From NCBI RefSeq assembly GCF_036226925.1, contig NZ_CP109031.1:7626001-7690000 (forward strand): a stretch of DNA of 64,000 nt, in the 5' to 3' direction. The translations under genes were made by a program, and so were the position numbers. This document shows positions 34,842 through 42,951 of this stretch, one piece after another; position 1 is the stretch's first letter; each line of letters starts with the position of its first letter. Below the pieces are notes generated by a model. It searched no databases. It worked only from the letters and a program-made list of their open reading frames with translations, and was not told where the DNA came from. This stretch comes from Streptomyces sp. NBC_00659 (GTDB lineage Bacteria; Actinomycetota; Actinomycetes; Streptomycetales; Streptomycetaceae).

Positions 34842-36881
34842 CTAGTGGTCCCCGCTCACCCGGTCCAGGGGGAGCCACAGGACGGTGTCCCGGGTCACCT
34901 TCCGCGAGGGCGGCGCCGACAGTTCCTCATCGCTCAACGCGCGGTCGTAGACCCGCACCTCGTCGATCGCCCCGGTGAAGTAGGCCCGGCTGTCCATCCG
35001 TTGGCCGATGTGCACGCCGAACGGCGAGTTCCGGCTCACCGATCCGGGCACGTCCGCCGTACCGACGGTCGTCCCGTCGATGAACAGGCTGAGCTGTCCC
35101 CCGCCGCGGCGCAGCGCCAGATGGTGCCACCCGCCGTCGTTGAAGGCGCCCGCGGTGCGGACGAACGCCGTGGCCGGGGGCGACGCGCCGTTCCTGGTCG
35201 TGATGAGTCCGGTGATCCGGCCGGACGCGGGCTCCCCGCGCAGCCAGACCTGGGGCTGGCTCGTACCGATCCCGCCCATCCACAGCAGGGGCTGTTCACC
35301 GCTGGTGGCCGTGTACCGGAACCACAGGGACGCGGTGAAGTCCTTCGTCCCCAGCGGCAGCCGGTCCTGATACGGCAGTCGTACGGCGTCGTCGGTGCCG
35401 TCGAACTCCAGCCCGCCCCCGAGCACGCCCGCGGTCTCGCTCGCGCCGCCGAGGACCGCCGCCCGCCGGGTGAGCGGAGCGAGGTCGGCCGTCGTCGGGT
35501 CGGGGCCCCGGCGCGGCCGGAGCCAGTCCTCGGTGAAGCGGGCGAAGCGGATCTCGTCGCGCGCGTCGACCGCGCCGCCCTCGTACATCAGGCCCACGGT
35601 GTCGCCGTCGATACCCACCAGGTCGGAGTAGCCGGACCAGTCGGTGGTGACGACCGTTCCGCGGTCCACGCTGTCCCAGGTCCGTCCGCCGTCGTAGGAG
35701 GAGCGGATCGCCATGGTGCGGCGGCGGTCCGGGTCGGCGGGGCAGGAGAGCAGGATCCGGTCACCGAAGCGCAGTGTCGAGCCCTGCACCTGGGGCGCGT
35801 AGAGGTCCGGGACGTCACGGAAGGGGGACACGAAGCTGTCGCCGCCGTCCCGGCTGACCGCCTGGGTACGGTGGCCGAGGTCGGTCCCGTCCTGCTCGCG
35901 GCCGCTGATCAGGAGCGATCCGTCGGTGCGCTCGGTGAGGGTCATCTCGGACGGCTTCTGCCGGAAGGTGCCGTCGGCCGCGATCGGCCAGGTGTCGCTC
36001 GCCCCGATGTCCCAGTGGCCGCCGCCGTCGTCGCTGGTGATGAGGGCGGCGTTGTTGGCGGTGACCCGTCCGCCCTCCCAGGTCTCGGTGTTGACGGCGA
36101 ACACGAGCCGTCCCGCGTGCCGGCCGCGGGTGAGCTGGACGCCGTGCACCGGACCGGTGGCGTACCAGGAGTTCCAGTTCGCGGGCAGGATCTCGGAGCT
36201 GAGATCGCGCGGCTGCGACCAGCTCAGACCGTCGTCGTCGCTGTACTGGAGATGCGGGGTGCGGTCGCAGGGCACCGAGCAGCCCGCGCTGTCCGTGCGG
36301 CCCGTGTTGTAGGTCTCCGCCAGCACGATCCGGCCGGTTTCGTGGTCCACGATCGGTGTGGGGTTGCCGTGGGTGTCCCCGTTCCCTTCGTTGACGACCT
36401 GGAGCGGGCTCCAGGTACGGCCGCCGTCGGTGGAGCGCTTCACGACGATGTCGATGTCGGCCGCGTCACCGCAGTTCAGGACGCGTCCCTCGGCGAAGGC
36501 CAGCAGCGTTCCCGCGGTCGTCCGGACGACCGCGGGGATACGGAAGCAGGCGTAGCCCGGATCCTGGGAGGCCTTGAACAGCACCTGCTGCTCGAACTCG
36601 CCCCCTGCCGCGGCTGGTTCGGCCCGCGCCGTGCCCGGGAGCATGACCAGGGCGGCGATGCTGAAGGCGGAGGTCAGGGCGGCTGTGAGGCGGGCCCGGG
36701 AACGGGGTCCGCCCCCGGCGCTCAAGGAGGGTCCGGTGCGGGTGCGGGTGCGGGTGCGGGTGCGGTTACGCGGGCCGGGGCCCGGCCGGGCGGAGGGGGC
36801 GGGGCGTGGACGCGTACGGGAGCGGCGTCCGGGGAGGGCTGCGAGGACGGATCTCAGACGGGTGGCGAGGCGTGACGGCAT
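34842..36881 (-). CDS. Secreted sialidase (GH33) with C-terminal LamG-like domain
   Basis: 679 aa from ATG 36881 (AAGGGCAGG upstream). The N-terminus is odd: about 60 residues very rich in Arg and Pro with an RTRTRTRTRT repeat precede the hydrophobic segment LTAALTSAFSIAALVML and a likely ARA|EP cleavage site. The catalytic domain has FRIP (CFRIPAVV), several Asp boxes (STDGGRTW, SDDDGLSW, SYDGGRTW) and Arg residues of the triad. From about residue 500 a concanavalin/LamG domain follows (GLEFDGTDDAVRLPYQ, FTGAIDEVRVYDRALSDEE). Family members release terminal sialic acids from glycans; a related trans-sialidase activity cannot be excluded. Confidence 0.88.
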   Translation of the reverse strand: MPSRLATRLRSVLAALPGRRSRTRPRPAPSARPGPGPRNRTRTRTRTRTGPSLSAGGGPRSRARLTAALTSAFSIAALVMLPGTARAEPAAAGGEFEQQVLFKASQDPGYACFRIPAVVRTTAGTLLAFAEGRVLNCGDAADIDIVVKRSTDGGRTWSPLQVVNEGNGDTHGNPTPIVDHETGRIVLAETYNTGRTDSAGCSVPCDRTPHLQYSDDDGLSWSQPRDLSSEILPANWNSWYATGPVHGVQLTRGRHAGRLVFAVNTETWEGGRVTANNAALITSDDGGGHWDIGASDTWPIAADGTFRQKPSEMTLTERTDGSLLISGREQDGTDLGHRTQAVSRDGGDSFVSPFRDVPDLYAPQVQGSTLRFGDRILLSCPADPDRRRTMAIRSSYDGGRTWDSVDRGTVVTTDWSGYSDLVGIDGDTVGLMYEGGAVDARDEIRFARFTEDWLRPRRGPDPTTADLAPLTRRAAVLGGASETAGVLGGGLEFDGTDDAVRLPYQDRLPLGTKDFTASLWFRYTATSGEQPLLWMGGIGTSQPQVWLRGEPASGRITGLITTRNGASPPATAFVRTAGAFNDGGWHHLALRRGGGQLSLFIDGTTVGTADVPGSVSRNSPFGVHIGQRMDSRAYFTGAIDEVRVYDRALSDEELSAPPSRKVTRDTVLWLPLDRVSGDH

Positions 36882-37103
36882 GGTGCGACCTGCCCTTCGT
36901 ACGGCGGCTGGGCAATCCGGATTCTCCGGACATCCCACGTCCAACGTTCGCGCCGCAGAGGCTACTTGGGCCCTCACGCACCCCACAAGGAGCAGGTACC
37001 GGTCGTGTTCACGCCAGAATTTGCGTGCCTGTGCGTCAGCTCGGCGAGGAGTAGTTCACGGGCTTGTCGACCCGGATTTCCGGTACGGACGGCTGATGCG
37101 GGC

Positions 37104-37109
37104 TAACGT
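37104..37109 (+). promoter_or_regulatory. -10 element for a leaderless isochorismatase-family transcript
   Basis: TAACGT sits seven bases before the ATG at 37116, the spacing expected when transcription starts at the start codon. There is no Shine-Dalgarno sequence, and no good -35 hexamer is visible. Confidence 0.4.
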
Positions 37110-37115
37110 TCCGTC

Positions 37116-37658
37116 ATGACCGTACCCGAAACCGAACCCCGCCTCGCCCTCGACCCGGCGCGCACCGCACTCGTGCTCGTCGATCTGATGGAGCGCATCG
37201 TGGCGTTGCCCCTGGAGCCGCACAAGGGGACCGAAGTTCTCGCCACCGCCGAGGAGTTGGCGGAAACCTCCCGGAAGGCGGGAGCGCTCGTCGTGCTCAT
37301 CCGGGTCGAGCGGTCCGGAGTCGCGGAGCAGCCGCCCGGGAGCGGACTGGTCGCCGGACTCGTCGCGGAGGGTGACCTGGAGATCGTGAAGCGGACCATC
37401 GGCGGGTTCCAGGGCACCGGCCTCGACGAGCGTCTGCGCGAACACGGCGTCTCCACACTGGTGTTCGGCGGAATCGCCACCAACCTCGGGGTCGAGTCGA
37501 CCGCTCGCGCCGCCGGAGATCTCGGCTACGACCTCGTCTTCGTCGAGGACGCGATGGCCGCGTTCACCGCCGCCGAGCACGACGCCTCCGTCCGTCTGGA
37601 CTTCCCGCGCCTCGGCACGGTCGTGACCGCCGGTGAGGTGCGCTTCTCGGTCCGGTGA
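37116..37658 (+). CDS. Isochorismatase-family hydrolase lacking the catalytic Cys
   Basis: 180 aa. The cysteine-hydrolase fold is clear: D23 in TALVLVDLMERI, K92 in IVKRTIGGFQGT, and GIATNLGVESTARAA. In nicotinamidases and most relatives the motif is TxxCVxxTA; here the Cys position is G125. Isochorismatases such as EntB and PhzD also lack that Cys and use the Asp, so a vinyl-ether hydrolase role is more likely than amidase activity. No siderophore or phenazine genes are next to it. Probably leaderless (see 37104). Confidence 0.85.
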   Translation: MTVPETEPRLALDPARTALVLVDLMERIVALPLEPHKGTEVLATAEELAETSRKAGALVVLIRVERSGVAEQPPGSGLVAGLVAEGDLEIVKRTIGGFQGTGLDERLREHGVSTLVFGGIATNLGVESTARAAGDLGYDLVFVEDAMAAFTAAEHDASVRLDFPRLGTVVTAGEVRFSVR

Positions 37659-37713
37659 ACCCCGGGCGCGGGTGAAACCCGTCGCGTACGGCGGCGGTGG
37701 TGGTCCGGGCCGA

Positions 37714-37764
37714 GGCGGGGCCCCTCCGGCGCAGGGGGCGCTCCCCGCCGTTCGGGGCCCCGCC
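37714..37764. terminator. Bidirectional terminator between isochorismatase-like gene and fdhD
   Basis: Arms GGCGGGGCCCC (37714-37724) and GGGGCCCCGCC (37754-37764) with a 29-nt GC-rich loop, between convergent genes. Confidence 0.7.
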
Positions 37765-37787
37765 GCCGTGCCGCGGGGAGCCGGGGG

Positions 37788-38651
37788 TCAGCCCTGGTCG
37801 GCCGTGGCCCGCAGGGCGACGCGGTGCTCGCCCGCGTACACGTTCATGTTGGCGCCGCGCAGGAAGCCGATCAGCGTCAGGCCGGTCTCCGCCGCCAGGT
37901 CGACGGCCAGGGACGACGGAGCGGAGACGGCCGCCAACACCGGGATACCCGCCATCACCGCCTTCTGCGCCAGCTCGAAGGACGCCCGGCCGGAGACCAG
38001 CAGGACCGTCCGGGCGAGCGGGAGCGTGCCGTTCTGCAGGGCGCGGCCGACCAGCTTGTCGACCGCGTTGTGCCGGCCCACGTCCTCGCGGATGTCGACC
38101 AGCTCGCCGTCCTCGGTGAACAGCGCCGCCGCGTGCAGGCCCCCGGTCCGGTCGAAGACCCGCTGGGCCGCGCGCAGCCGGTCGGGGAGGCTCGCGAGCA
38201 GCTCGGGCTCCAGCCGCACCGGGGGAGTCGTGCCGCCCGCCGTGTCGTCGATGGTCCAGCGGGCTGTCGTACGGACCGCGTCCAGGCTCGCCTTGCCGCA
38301 CAGGCCGCACGACGACGTCGTGTACACATTGCGTTCGAGGGTGATGTCGGGGACGACGACACCGGGTGCCGTCCGCACGTCGACGATGTTGTACGTGTTG
38401 GAGCCGTCCTCCGTGGCTCCCGCGCAGTACACGATGTTCTGGAGCTCGTCGGCCCGGCCGAGCACCCCTTCGCTCACCAGGAAGCCCGCTGCCAGCGCGA
38501 AGTCGTCGCCCGGAGTGCGCATGGTGATCGCCAGAGGCTTTCCGTTGAGCCGGATCTCCAGCGGCTCCTCCGCGACGAGCGTGTCCGGGCGGGAGCTCAC
38601 GGCTCCGTTCCGGACGCGGATCACCTTGCGTCGTTCCGTGACTCGTCCCAT
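37788..38651 (-). CDS. fdhD: Formate dehydrogenase accessory sulfurtransferase FdhD
   Basis: 287 aa from ATG 38651. FdhD passes sulfur from IscS to the molybdenum cofactor of formate dehydrogenase. The essential Cys pair is C115/C118 in TTSSCGLCGK. Other family blocks are TPGDDFALAAGFLVSEG, DVGRHNAVDKLVG and VSGRASFELAQKA, plus FLRGANMNVYAGEHR at the C-terminus. The formate dehydrogenase itself is not in the window, but the neighbours are an OxlT-like transporter and, further on, Frc. Since oxalate breakdown yields formate, this context is meaningful. Confidence 0.93.
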   Translation of the reverse strand: MGRVTERRKVIRVRNGAVSSRPDTLVAEEPLEIRLNGKPLAITMRTPGDDFALAAGFLVSEGVLGRADELQNIVYCAGATEDGSNTYNIVDVRTAPGVVVPDITLERNVYTTSSCGLCGKASLDAVRTTARWTIDDTAGGTTPPVRLEPELLASLPDRLRAAQRVFDRTGGLHAAALFTEDGELVDIREDVGRHNAVDKLVGRALQNGTLPLARTVLLVSGRASFELAQKAVMAGIPVLAAVSAPSSLAVDLAAETGLTLIGFLRGANMNVYAGEHRVALRATADQG

Positions 38652-38777
38652 GTCCTGATCAGTCCCGCTTCCGTACGTGCGGCCGGCCGGATCGGCTGTT
38701 GCGATCGCCGGGTGGCGTTCGGGTCGTCCGGGGGCGTGCCGTGAGGGCGACCTTCACGTTCTCATTGTCCTGCACCC

Positions 38778-38824
38778 GCGGAGCGGGCCGCGGGGTGCCT
38801 TGCCGGGCGGGTGGCCCGCTCCGC
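38778..38824 (-). terminator. Hairpin terminator of the PanE-like gene
   Basis: GCGGAGCGGGCC (38778-38789) pairs with GGCCCGCTCCGC (38813-38824), 12-bp perfect arms with a 23-nt loop, three bases past the stop. Confidence 0.75.
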
Positions 38825-38826
38825 GC

Positions 38827-39798
38827 TCATGCCGCGGTCCGCAGCGCGAGCAGGTCCGAGATGGCGTGCACGGTGCGCAGGGTCGGGACCGGCACCCCGG
38901 TGATCTCCGCCAGTTCCACGACGGCCGCGAGCAGCACGTCGAGTTCCAGCGGCTTTCCGCGCTCCAGGTCCTGGAGTGTGGAGGTGCGGTGGTCGCCGAC
39001 CCGCTCGGCACCCGCGAGGCGCCGCTCGATGGACACCCCCACCTCGCAGCCGAGCGCCCGGGCGACGGTCAGCGTCTCGGTCATCATGATCTCGATGACC
39101 CTGCGTGTCCCGCCGTGCAGGCACATCTGCCGCATCGTGGCGCGGGCCAGCGCGCTGATCGGGTTGAAGGAGATATTGCCGAGCAGTTTGAGCCAGATGT
39201 CGTTGCGCAGGTCCGGTTCGACCGGGCATTTCAGCCCGCCCTCGCGCATGGCGTCGCTGAACGACCGGCAGCGCGCCGAGACGGACCGGTCCGGTTCCCC
39301 GAGGGAGAACCGGGTGCCTTCGAGGTGGCGGACGACGCCCGGTCCCTCCAGTTCGGTCGCGGCGTACACGACGCACCCGACAGCCCGTTCCGGGGCCAGC
39401 ACCGCGCTGACCGCGCCGCCCGGGTCCACGCTCTCCACCCGGTGACCGTCGTAGGGTCCGCCGTGCCGGTGGAAGTACCACCAGGGAATGCCGTTCTGGG
39501 CGGCGACGACCGCCGTGGTGTCGTGCAGCAGGGGCTCGATCAGCGGCCCGCACGCCGCGTACGAGTTGGCCTTCAGGCCGAGGAAGACGTAGTCGACCGG
39601 ACCGATCTCGGCCGGGTCGTCGGTGGCGTGGGCGTGCGCGGTGAAGTCACCGCGTGGACTGAGGACTTGGACGCCGTGCTGCCTCATGGCCGCGAGATGC
39701 GGTCCACGGGCGACGAGATGCACGTCGGCGCCCGCGCGGTGCAGAGCGGCGCCGACGTAGGCGCCGATCGCACCGGCGCCGAGAACTGCGACTCTCAC
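38827..39798 (-). CDS. 2-dehydropantoate 2-reductase family protein (PanE/ApbA-like)
   Basis: 323 aa from GTG 39798 with CGGAG upstream. The N-terminal NADP-binding motif is VRVAVLGAGAIGAYVGAALH. The family Lys is in GLKANSY, and KLLGNISFNPISALARATM and KPLELDVLLAAVVELA are the second-domain signatures. True PanE makes pantoate for CoA synthesis. This copy lies between fdhD and an OxlT-like transporter, and an operator-like site links it to the oxalate genes, so it may reduce another 2-oxo acid or boost CoA supply. Both readings are inference. Confidence 0.85.
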   Translation of the reverse strand: MRVAVLGAGAIGAYVGAALHRAGADVHLVARGPHLAAMRQHGVQVLSPRGDFTAHAHATDDPAEIGPVDYVFLGLKANSYAACGPLIEPLLHDTTAVVAAQNGIPWWYFHRHGGPYDGHRVESVDPGGAVSAVLAPERAVGCVVYAATELEGPGVVRHLEGTRFSLGEPDRSVSARCRSFSDAMREGGLKCPVEPDLRNDIWLKLLGNISFNPISALARATMRQMCLHGGTRRVIEIMMTETLTVARALGCEVGVSIERRLAGAERVGDHRTSTLQDLERGKPLELDVLLAAVVELAEITGVPVPTLRTVHAISDLLALRTAA

Positions 39799-39844
39799 TG
39801 TGTGGCGCTCCGTTCGGTCGAGGGTACCGAGGAACTGCCGAACT

Positions 39845-39869
39845 CTGTCGACGAAATATTGTCTACAGG
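39845..39869. promoter_or_regulatory. Operator-like element upstream of the PanE-like gene
   Basis: CTGTCGACGAAATATTGTCT (39845-39864) followed by ACAG, an imperfect palindrome of about 24 bp in an AT-rich island 47 bp upstream of the gene. It shares GTCGACGAA with the site at 57811. Confidence 0.55.
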
Positions 39870-40165
39870 ATGGAATGAGGGGCGACAAGGGTCCGCACAG
39901 CACCGGACCGGTCCCCGTGGCCGCCGCCGCGGCGGGCGGAACGGCGGGGCCGAGCGAGCGGGCAGCCGGGGCGCGGGCGGTCCGGCAGGGCGGCGCGGGC
40001 GGAACGCCGGGCGATGCGGGCCGGGCGCGCGAGGCGGTACGGGCGGCCGACCGGTGGGGCGGTACGGGCGGACCGACGGGGTGGCCGCTGCCGGACGGGA
40101 CGGGCCGGAGTGGCAGCCGGCGCCCGGTCGAGTGACCGTTCGTCGTGTCAGGGATACCGCTCATC
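39870..40165. other. Gene-free, GC-rich interval between divergent promoters
   Basis: About 300 bases of near-pure G/C with repeated GGCGG and GGTACGGGCGGACCG-like words. No ribosome site or supported reading frame was seen. Confidence 0.5.
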
Positions 40166-40187
40166 GCATACGGTCGACGGGTTTTGG
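40166..40187. promoter_or_regulatory. Operator-like element upstream of the OxlT-like gene
   Basis: GCATACGGTCGACGGGTTTT begins at 40166. It matches the perfect site at 57811 in 11 of the first 12 bases plus part of the second half, and ends nine bases before the -35 of the transporter gene. Confidence 0.55.
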
Positions 40188-40196
40188 TCAGGCCGC

Positions 40197-40225
40197 TTCA
40201 CAGCCGGGCGACCGCTTTCTATCGT
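40197..40225 (+). promoter_or_regulatory. Promoter of the OxlT-like transporter gene
   Basis: -35 TTCACA (40197-40202), 17-bp spacer, -10 TATCGT (40220-40225). The ATG follows at 40234 with no Shine-Dalgarno sequence, so the transcript is leaderless or nearly so. Confidence 0.6.
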
Positions 40226-40233
40226 CCCGGATC

Positions 40234-41565
40234 ATGAGCCCTCCTGTCGCACCCCCGGGTTGGAGCCGCTGGCTCGTCCCGCCGGCCGCCCTGTCGGTCC
40301 ATCTCTCCATAGGCCAGGCCTACGCCTGGAGCGTCTTCAAGCCGCCGCTCGAATCCGCGCTCGGTCTCAGCGGAACCCAGAGCGCCCTGCCCTTCCAGCT
40401 CGCCATCGTGATGCTCGGCCTGTCGGCCGCGTTCGGCGGCACCCTCGTCGAGCGCAACGGTCCGCGCTGGGCCATGACCGTCGCCCTCGTCTGCTTCTCC
40501 TCCGGCTTCCTCATCTCCGCGCTCGGCGCGGCCACCGAGCAGTACTGGCTGATCGTCCTCGGCTACGGCTTCGTCGGCGGCACCGGCCTCGGCATCGGCT
40601 ACATCTCACCCGTCTCCACCCTGATCAAGTGGTTCCCGGACCGGCCCGGAATGGCCACCGGCATCGCGATCATGGGCTTCGGCGGCGGCGCGCTGATCGC
40701 CTCGCCCTGGTCCGCCCAGATGCTGAAGTCGTTCGGCTCCGACTCCTCCGGGATCGCGGTCGCCTTCCTCGTCCACGGGCTGACGTATGCCGTGTTCATG
40801 ACCCTCGGTGTGCTGCTGGTGCGCGTGCCGCGCGGCGAGAAGCCGTCCGAGTCCGGTCCGAGCGCGCTCGACGGAGTCCAGGTCTCAGCCCGCAACGCCG
40901 TCCGCACCCCGCAGTTCTGGTGCCTGTGGGTCGTCCTGTGCATGAACGTCACCGCCGGCATCGGCATCCTGGAGAAGGCCGCCCCGATGATCACGGACTT
41001 CTTCGCGGACACCTCCACCCCGGTCACCGTCTCCGCCGCCGCCGGGTTCGTCGCCCTGCTCTCCGCCGCCAACATGGCCGGCCGGATCGGCTGGTCCTCG
41101 ACCTCCGACCTGATCGGACGCAAGAACATCTACCGGGTCTACCTCGGGGTCGGCGCCCTGATGTACGCGCTCATCGCCTGGTTCGGAGACTCCTCGAAAC
41201 CGCTGTTCATCCTGAGCGCGCTGGTGATCCTCTCCTTCTACGGCGGAGGCTTCGCCACGGTCCCCGCGTATCTGAAGGACCTGTTCGGCACCTACCAGGT
41301 CGGCGCCATCCACGGCAGGCTGCTCACCGCCTGGTCCACCGCCGGGGTCCTCGGACCGCTGATCGTGAACCGGATCGCCGACCACCAGGAGGCGGCGGGC
41401 AGGCACGGATCGTCCCTGTACGGAATGTCGTTCCTGATCATGATCGGGCTGCTCGCCGTCGGCTTCGTCGCCAACGAGCTCGTACGCCCCGTGGACGCCC
41501 GCCATCACATCCCCGCACCGAGGGAGGCCGCCGATGTCGCACGACAGCAGCCCGAGTCCGCCTGA
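40234..41565 (+). CDS. OFA-family MFS transporter (oxalate/formate antiporter type)
   Basis: 443 aa from ATG 40234, about twelve membrane helices. The first helix region SVHLSIGQAYAWSVFKPPLE, then IGYISPVSTLIKWFPDRPGMATG and GFGGGALIASPW, are hallmarks of the OFA branch of the MFS, whose prototype OxlT exchanges oxalate for formate. The loop RIGWSSTSDLIGRKNIYRVY is the MFS loop-8/9 motif. The gene overlaps a 44-aa membrane-protein gene by 32 bp. The fdhD neighbour and the operator shared with the frc locus support a carboxylate substrate. Exact substrate unproven. Confidence 0.88.
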   Translation: MSPPVAPPGWSRWLVPPAALSVHLSIGQAYAWSVFKPPLESALGLSGTQSALPFQLAIVMLGLSAAFGGTLVERNGPRWAMTVALVCFSSGFLISALGAATEQYWLIVLGYGFVGGTGLGIGYISPVSTLIKWFPDRPGMATGIAIMGFGGGALIASPWSAQMLKSFGSDSSGIAVAFLVHGLTYAVFMTLGVLLVRVPRGEKPSESGPSALDGVQVSARNAVRTPQFWCLWVVLCMNVTAGIGILEKAAPMITDFFADTSTPVTVSAAAGFVALLSAANMAGRIGWSSTSDLIGRKNIYRVYLGVGALMYALIAWFGDSSKPLFILSALVILSFYGGGFATVPAYLKDLFGTYQVGAIHGRLLTAWSTAGVLGPLIVNRIADHQEAAGRHGSSLYGMSFLIMIGLLAVGFVANELVRPVDARHHIPAPREAADVARQQPESA

Positions 41566-41668
41566 CCGGCGGGCCCTGACCGCCTTCGCCTGGCTGTGGG
41601 TGGGCGCGCCCCTGTGCTACGGCGTCTACGAGCTCGTACAGAAGGCCACCCAACTGTTCTCGGGGTAG
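41534..41668 (+). CDS. 44-aa single-helix protein, probable MFS transporter small subunit
   Basis: The ATG at 41534 lies inside the 3' end of the OxlT-like gene (32-bp overlap, other frame) after AGGGAGG. Protein: MSHDSSPSPPDRRALTAFAW, then LWVGAPLCYGVYELVQKATQ and LFSG. A short polar N-terminus with a DRR pair precedes one hydrophobic helix. Very short proteins of the form RR-x-AWLWVG-x-PL-x-GV-x-Q next to OFA-type MFS genes are, as I recall, labelled MFS transporter small subunit in automated annotation. The overlap implies coupled translation and a role with the transporter. Confidence 0.75.
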   Translation: MSHDSSPSPPDRRALTAFAWLWVGAPLCYGVYELVQKATQLFSG

Positions 41669-41804
41669 GTGTTCGGACGTCCCAAGGTCTGACAGAAGCC
41701 GACAAGCCTGGCGCCGCAATCCTGTGGCTTCACCTGCCGTCGTACTCGTGAGTCATTGATCAGACTGGTGGATCCCGCTACACGAAGCACGAGGGGGACC
41801 ACTC

Positions 41805-42752
41805 ATGAACGGCTCACGGATCGCCGCCGTCGGTCATTATCAGCCCGCCAAGGTACTCACCAACGAGGATCTGGCGGGCATGGTCGACACCAGTGACGAG
41901 TGGATCCGGAGCCGTGTCGGCATCCGGACCCGCCATGTCGCCGGGCCCGAGGAACCGGTCGACGAGCTGGCCGCGCACGCCGCCGCCAAGGCGCTCGCCT
42001 CCGCCGGTCTGACGCCCGGCGACATCGACCTCGTCCTCGTCGCCACCTCCACGGCCGTCGACCGCTCCCCGAACATGGCCGCGCGCGTCGCCGCCCGCCT
42101 CGGTATCCCCTCGCCGGCCGCGATGGACGTCAACGTGGTCTGCGCCGGGTTCACCCACGCCCTCGCCACCGCCGACCACGCCGTGCGCGCCGGTGCCGCG
42201 ACCCGGGCGCTCGTCATCGGCGCCGACAAGATGACCGACGTGGCGGACTGGACCGACCGCACCACGTGCGTCCTCGTCGGGGACGGCGCGGGGGCCGCCG
42301 TGGTCGAGGCCTGTCCCGCGGGCGAGGAGCCCGGCATCGGGCCGGTGCTCTGGGGTTCGGTGCCCGAGATGGGGCACGCGGTGCGCATCGAGGGCACTCC
42401 CTCGCGGTTCGCGCAGGAGGGGCAGAGCGTCTACCGCTGGGCCACCACACAGCTCCCGCCGCTCGCCCGCAAGGCCTGCGAGCGCGCCGGCCTCGTGCCC
42501 GAGGATCTCGCCGGGGTCGTCCTGCACCAGGCCAACCTGCGCATCATCGAGCCGCTCGCCCTGAAGATCGGCGCGGTCAACGCCGTCGTCGCGCGCGATG
42601 TCGTCGACTCCGGGAACACCTCCGCCGCGAGCATCCCGCTCGCCTTCTCCAAGCTCGTCGAGCGCGGAGAGATCTCCACCGGCGCCCCGGTCCTGCTGTT
42701 CGGCTTCGGCGGCAACCTCTCCTACGCGGGGCAGGTCGTCCGCTGCCCGTGA
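41805..42752 (+). CDS. Beta-ketoacyl-ACP synthase III (FabH-like)
   Basis: 315 aa, ATG 41805 with GAGGGGGA upstream. The Cys-His-Asn triad is intact: C113 (VVCAGFTHAL), H241 (VVLHQANLRI) and N271 (DSGNTSAAS). The FGFGGNLSYAG end is the FabH GxGG loop. FabH-type enzymes condense acyl-CoA with malonyl-ACP. It is not in a fab operon and has no ACP next to it, so it is a paralogue, either for an alternative starter unit or an acyl-transfer reaction. It sits between an OxlT-like transporter pair and a GntR regulator. Confidence 0.9.
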   Translation: MNGSRIAAVGHYQPAKVLTNEDLAGMVDTSDEWIRSRVGIRTRHVAGPEEPVDELAAHAAAKALASAGLTPGDIDLVLVATSTAVDRSPNMAARVAARLGIPSPAAMDVNVVCAGFTHALATADHAVRAGAATRALVIGADKMTDVADWTDRTTCVLVGDGAGAAVVEACPAGEEPGIGPVLWGSVPEMGHAVRIEGTPSRFAQEGQSVYRWATTQLPPLARKACERAGLVPEDLAGVVLHQANLRIIEPLALKIGAVNAVVARDVVDSGNTSAASIPLAFSKLVERGEISTGAPVLLFGFGGNLSYAGQVVRCP

Positions 42753-42881
42753 GGCGGCCCGAGCTGTCCGTGAGGCGGCCCGAGTCGTCCGTGAGGTGGC
42801 CCGAGCTGTCCGTCCGGCCCCCGCTTCCCCGGGTGTGACAAGCCCAACTCCCGTGCCTGTGACGGGTTTGTGCGCCGTAGA

Positions 42882-42905
42882 CTGTAGGCGAAAGACAATT
42901 GATAA
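42882..42905. promoter_or_regulatory. AT-rich operator-like element upstream of the GntR gene
   Basis: CTGTAGGCGAAAGACAATTG starts at 42882 and shares CTGT-x-G-x-CGAAA with the site at 39845. It lies about 50-70 bp upstream of the GntR start and may mediate autoregulation. Confidence 0.4.
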
Positions 42906-42951
42906 TCGACTTTCCTATCGCGGCGACGACGCTGCCCAGGGAGGGACCGTG

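Noticed and set aside
41805..42752. Start of a secondary-metabolite gene cluster around the KASIII gene
   Set aside because: No ACP, polyketide synthase, NRPS or tailoring genes are present around it.
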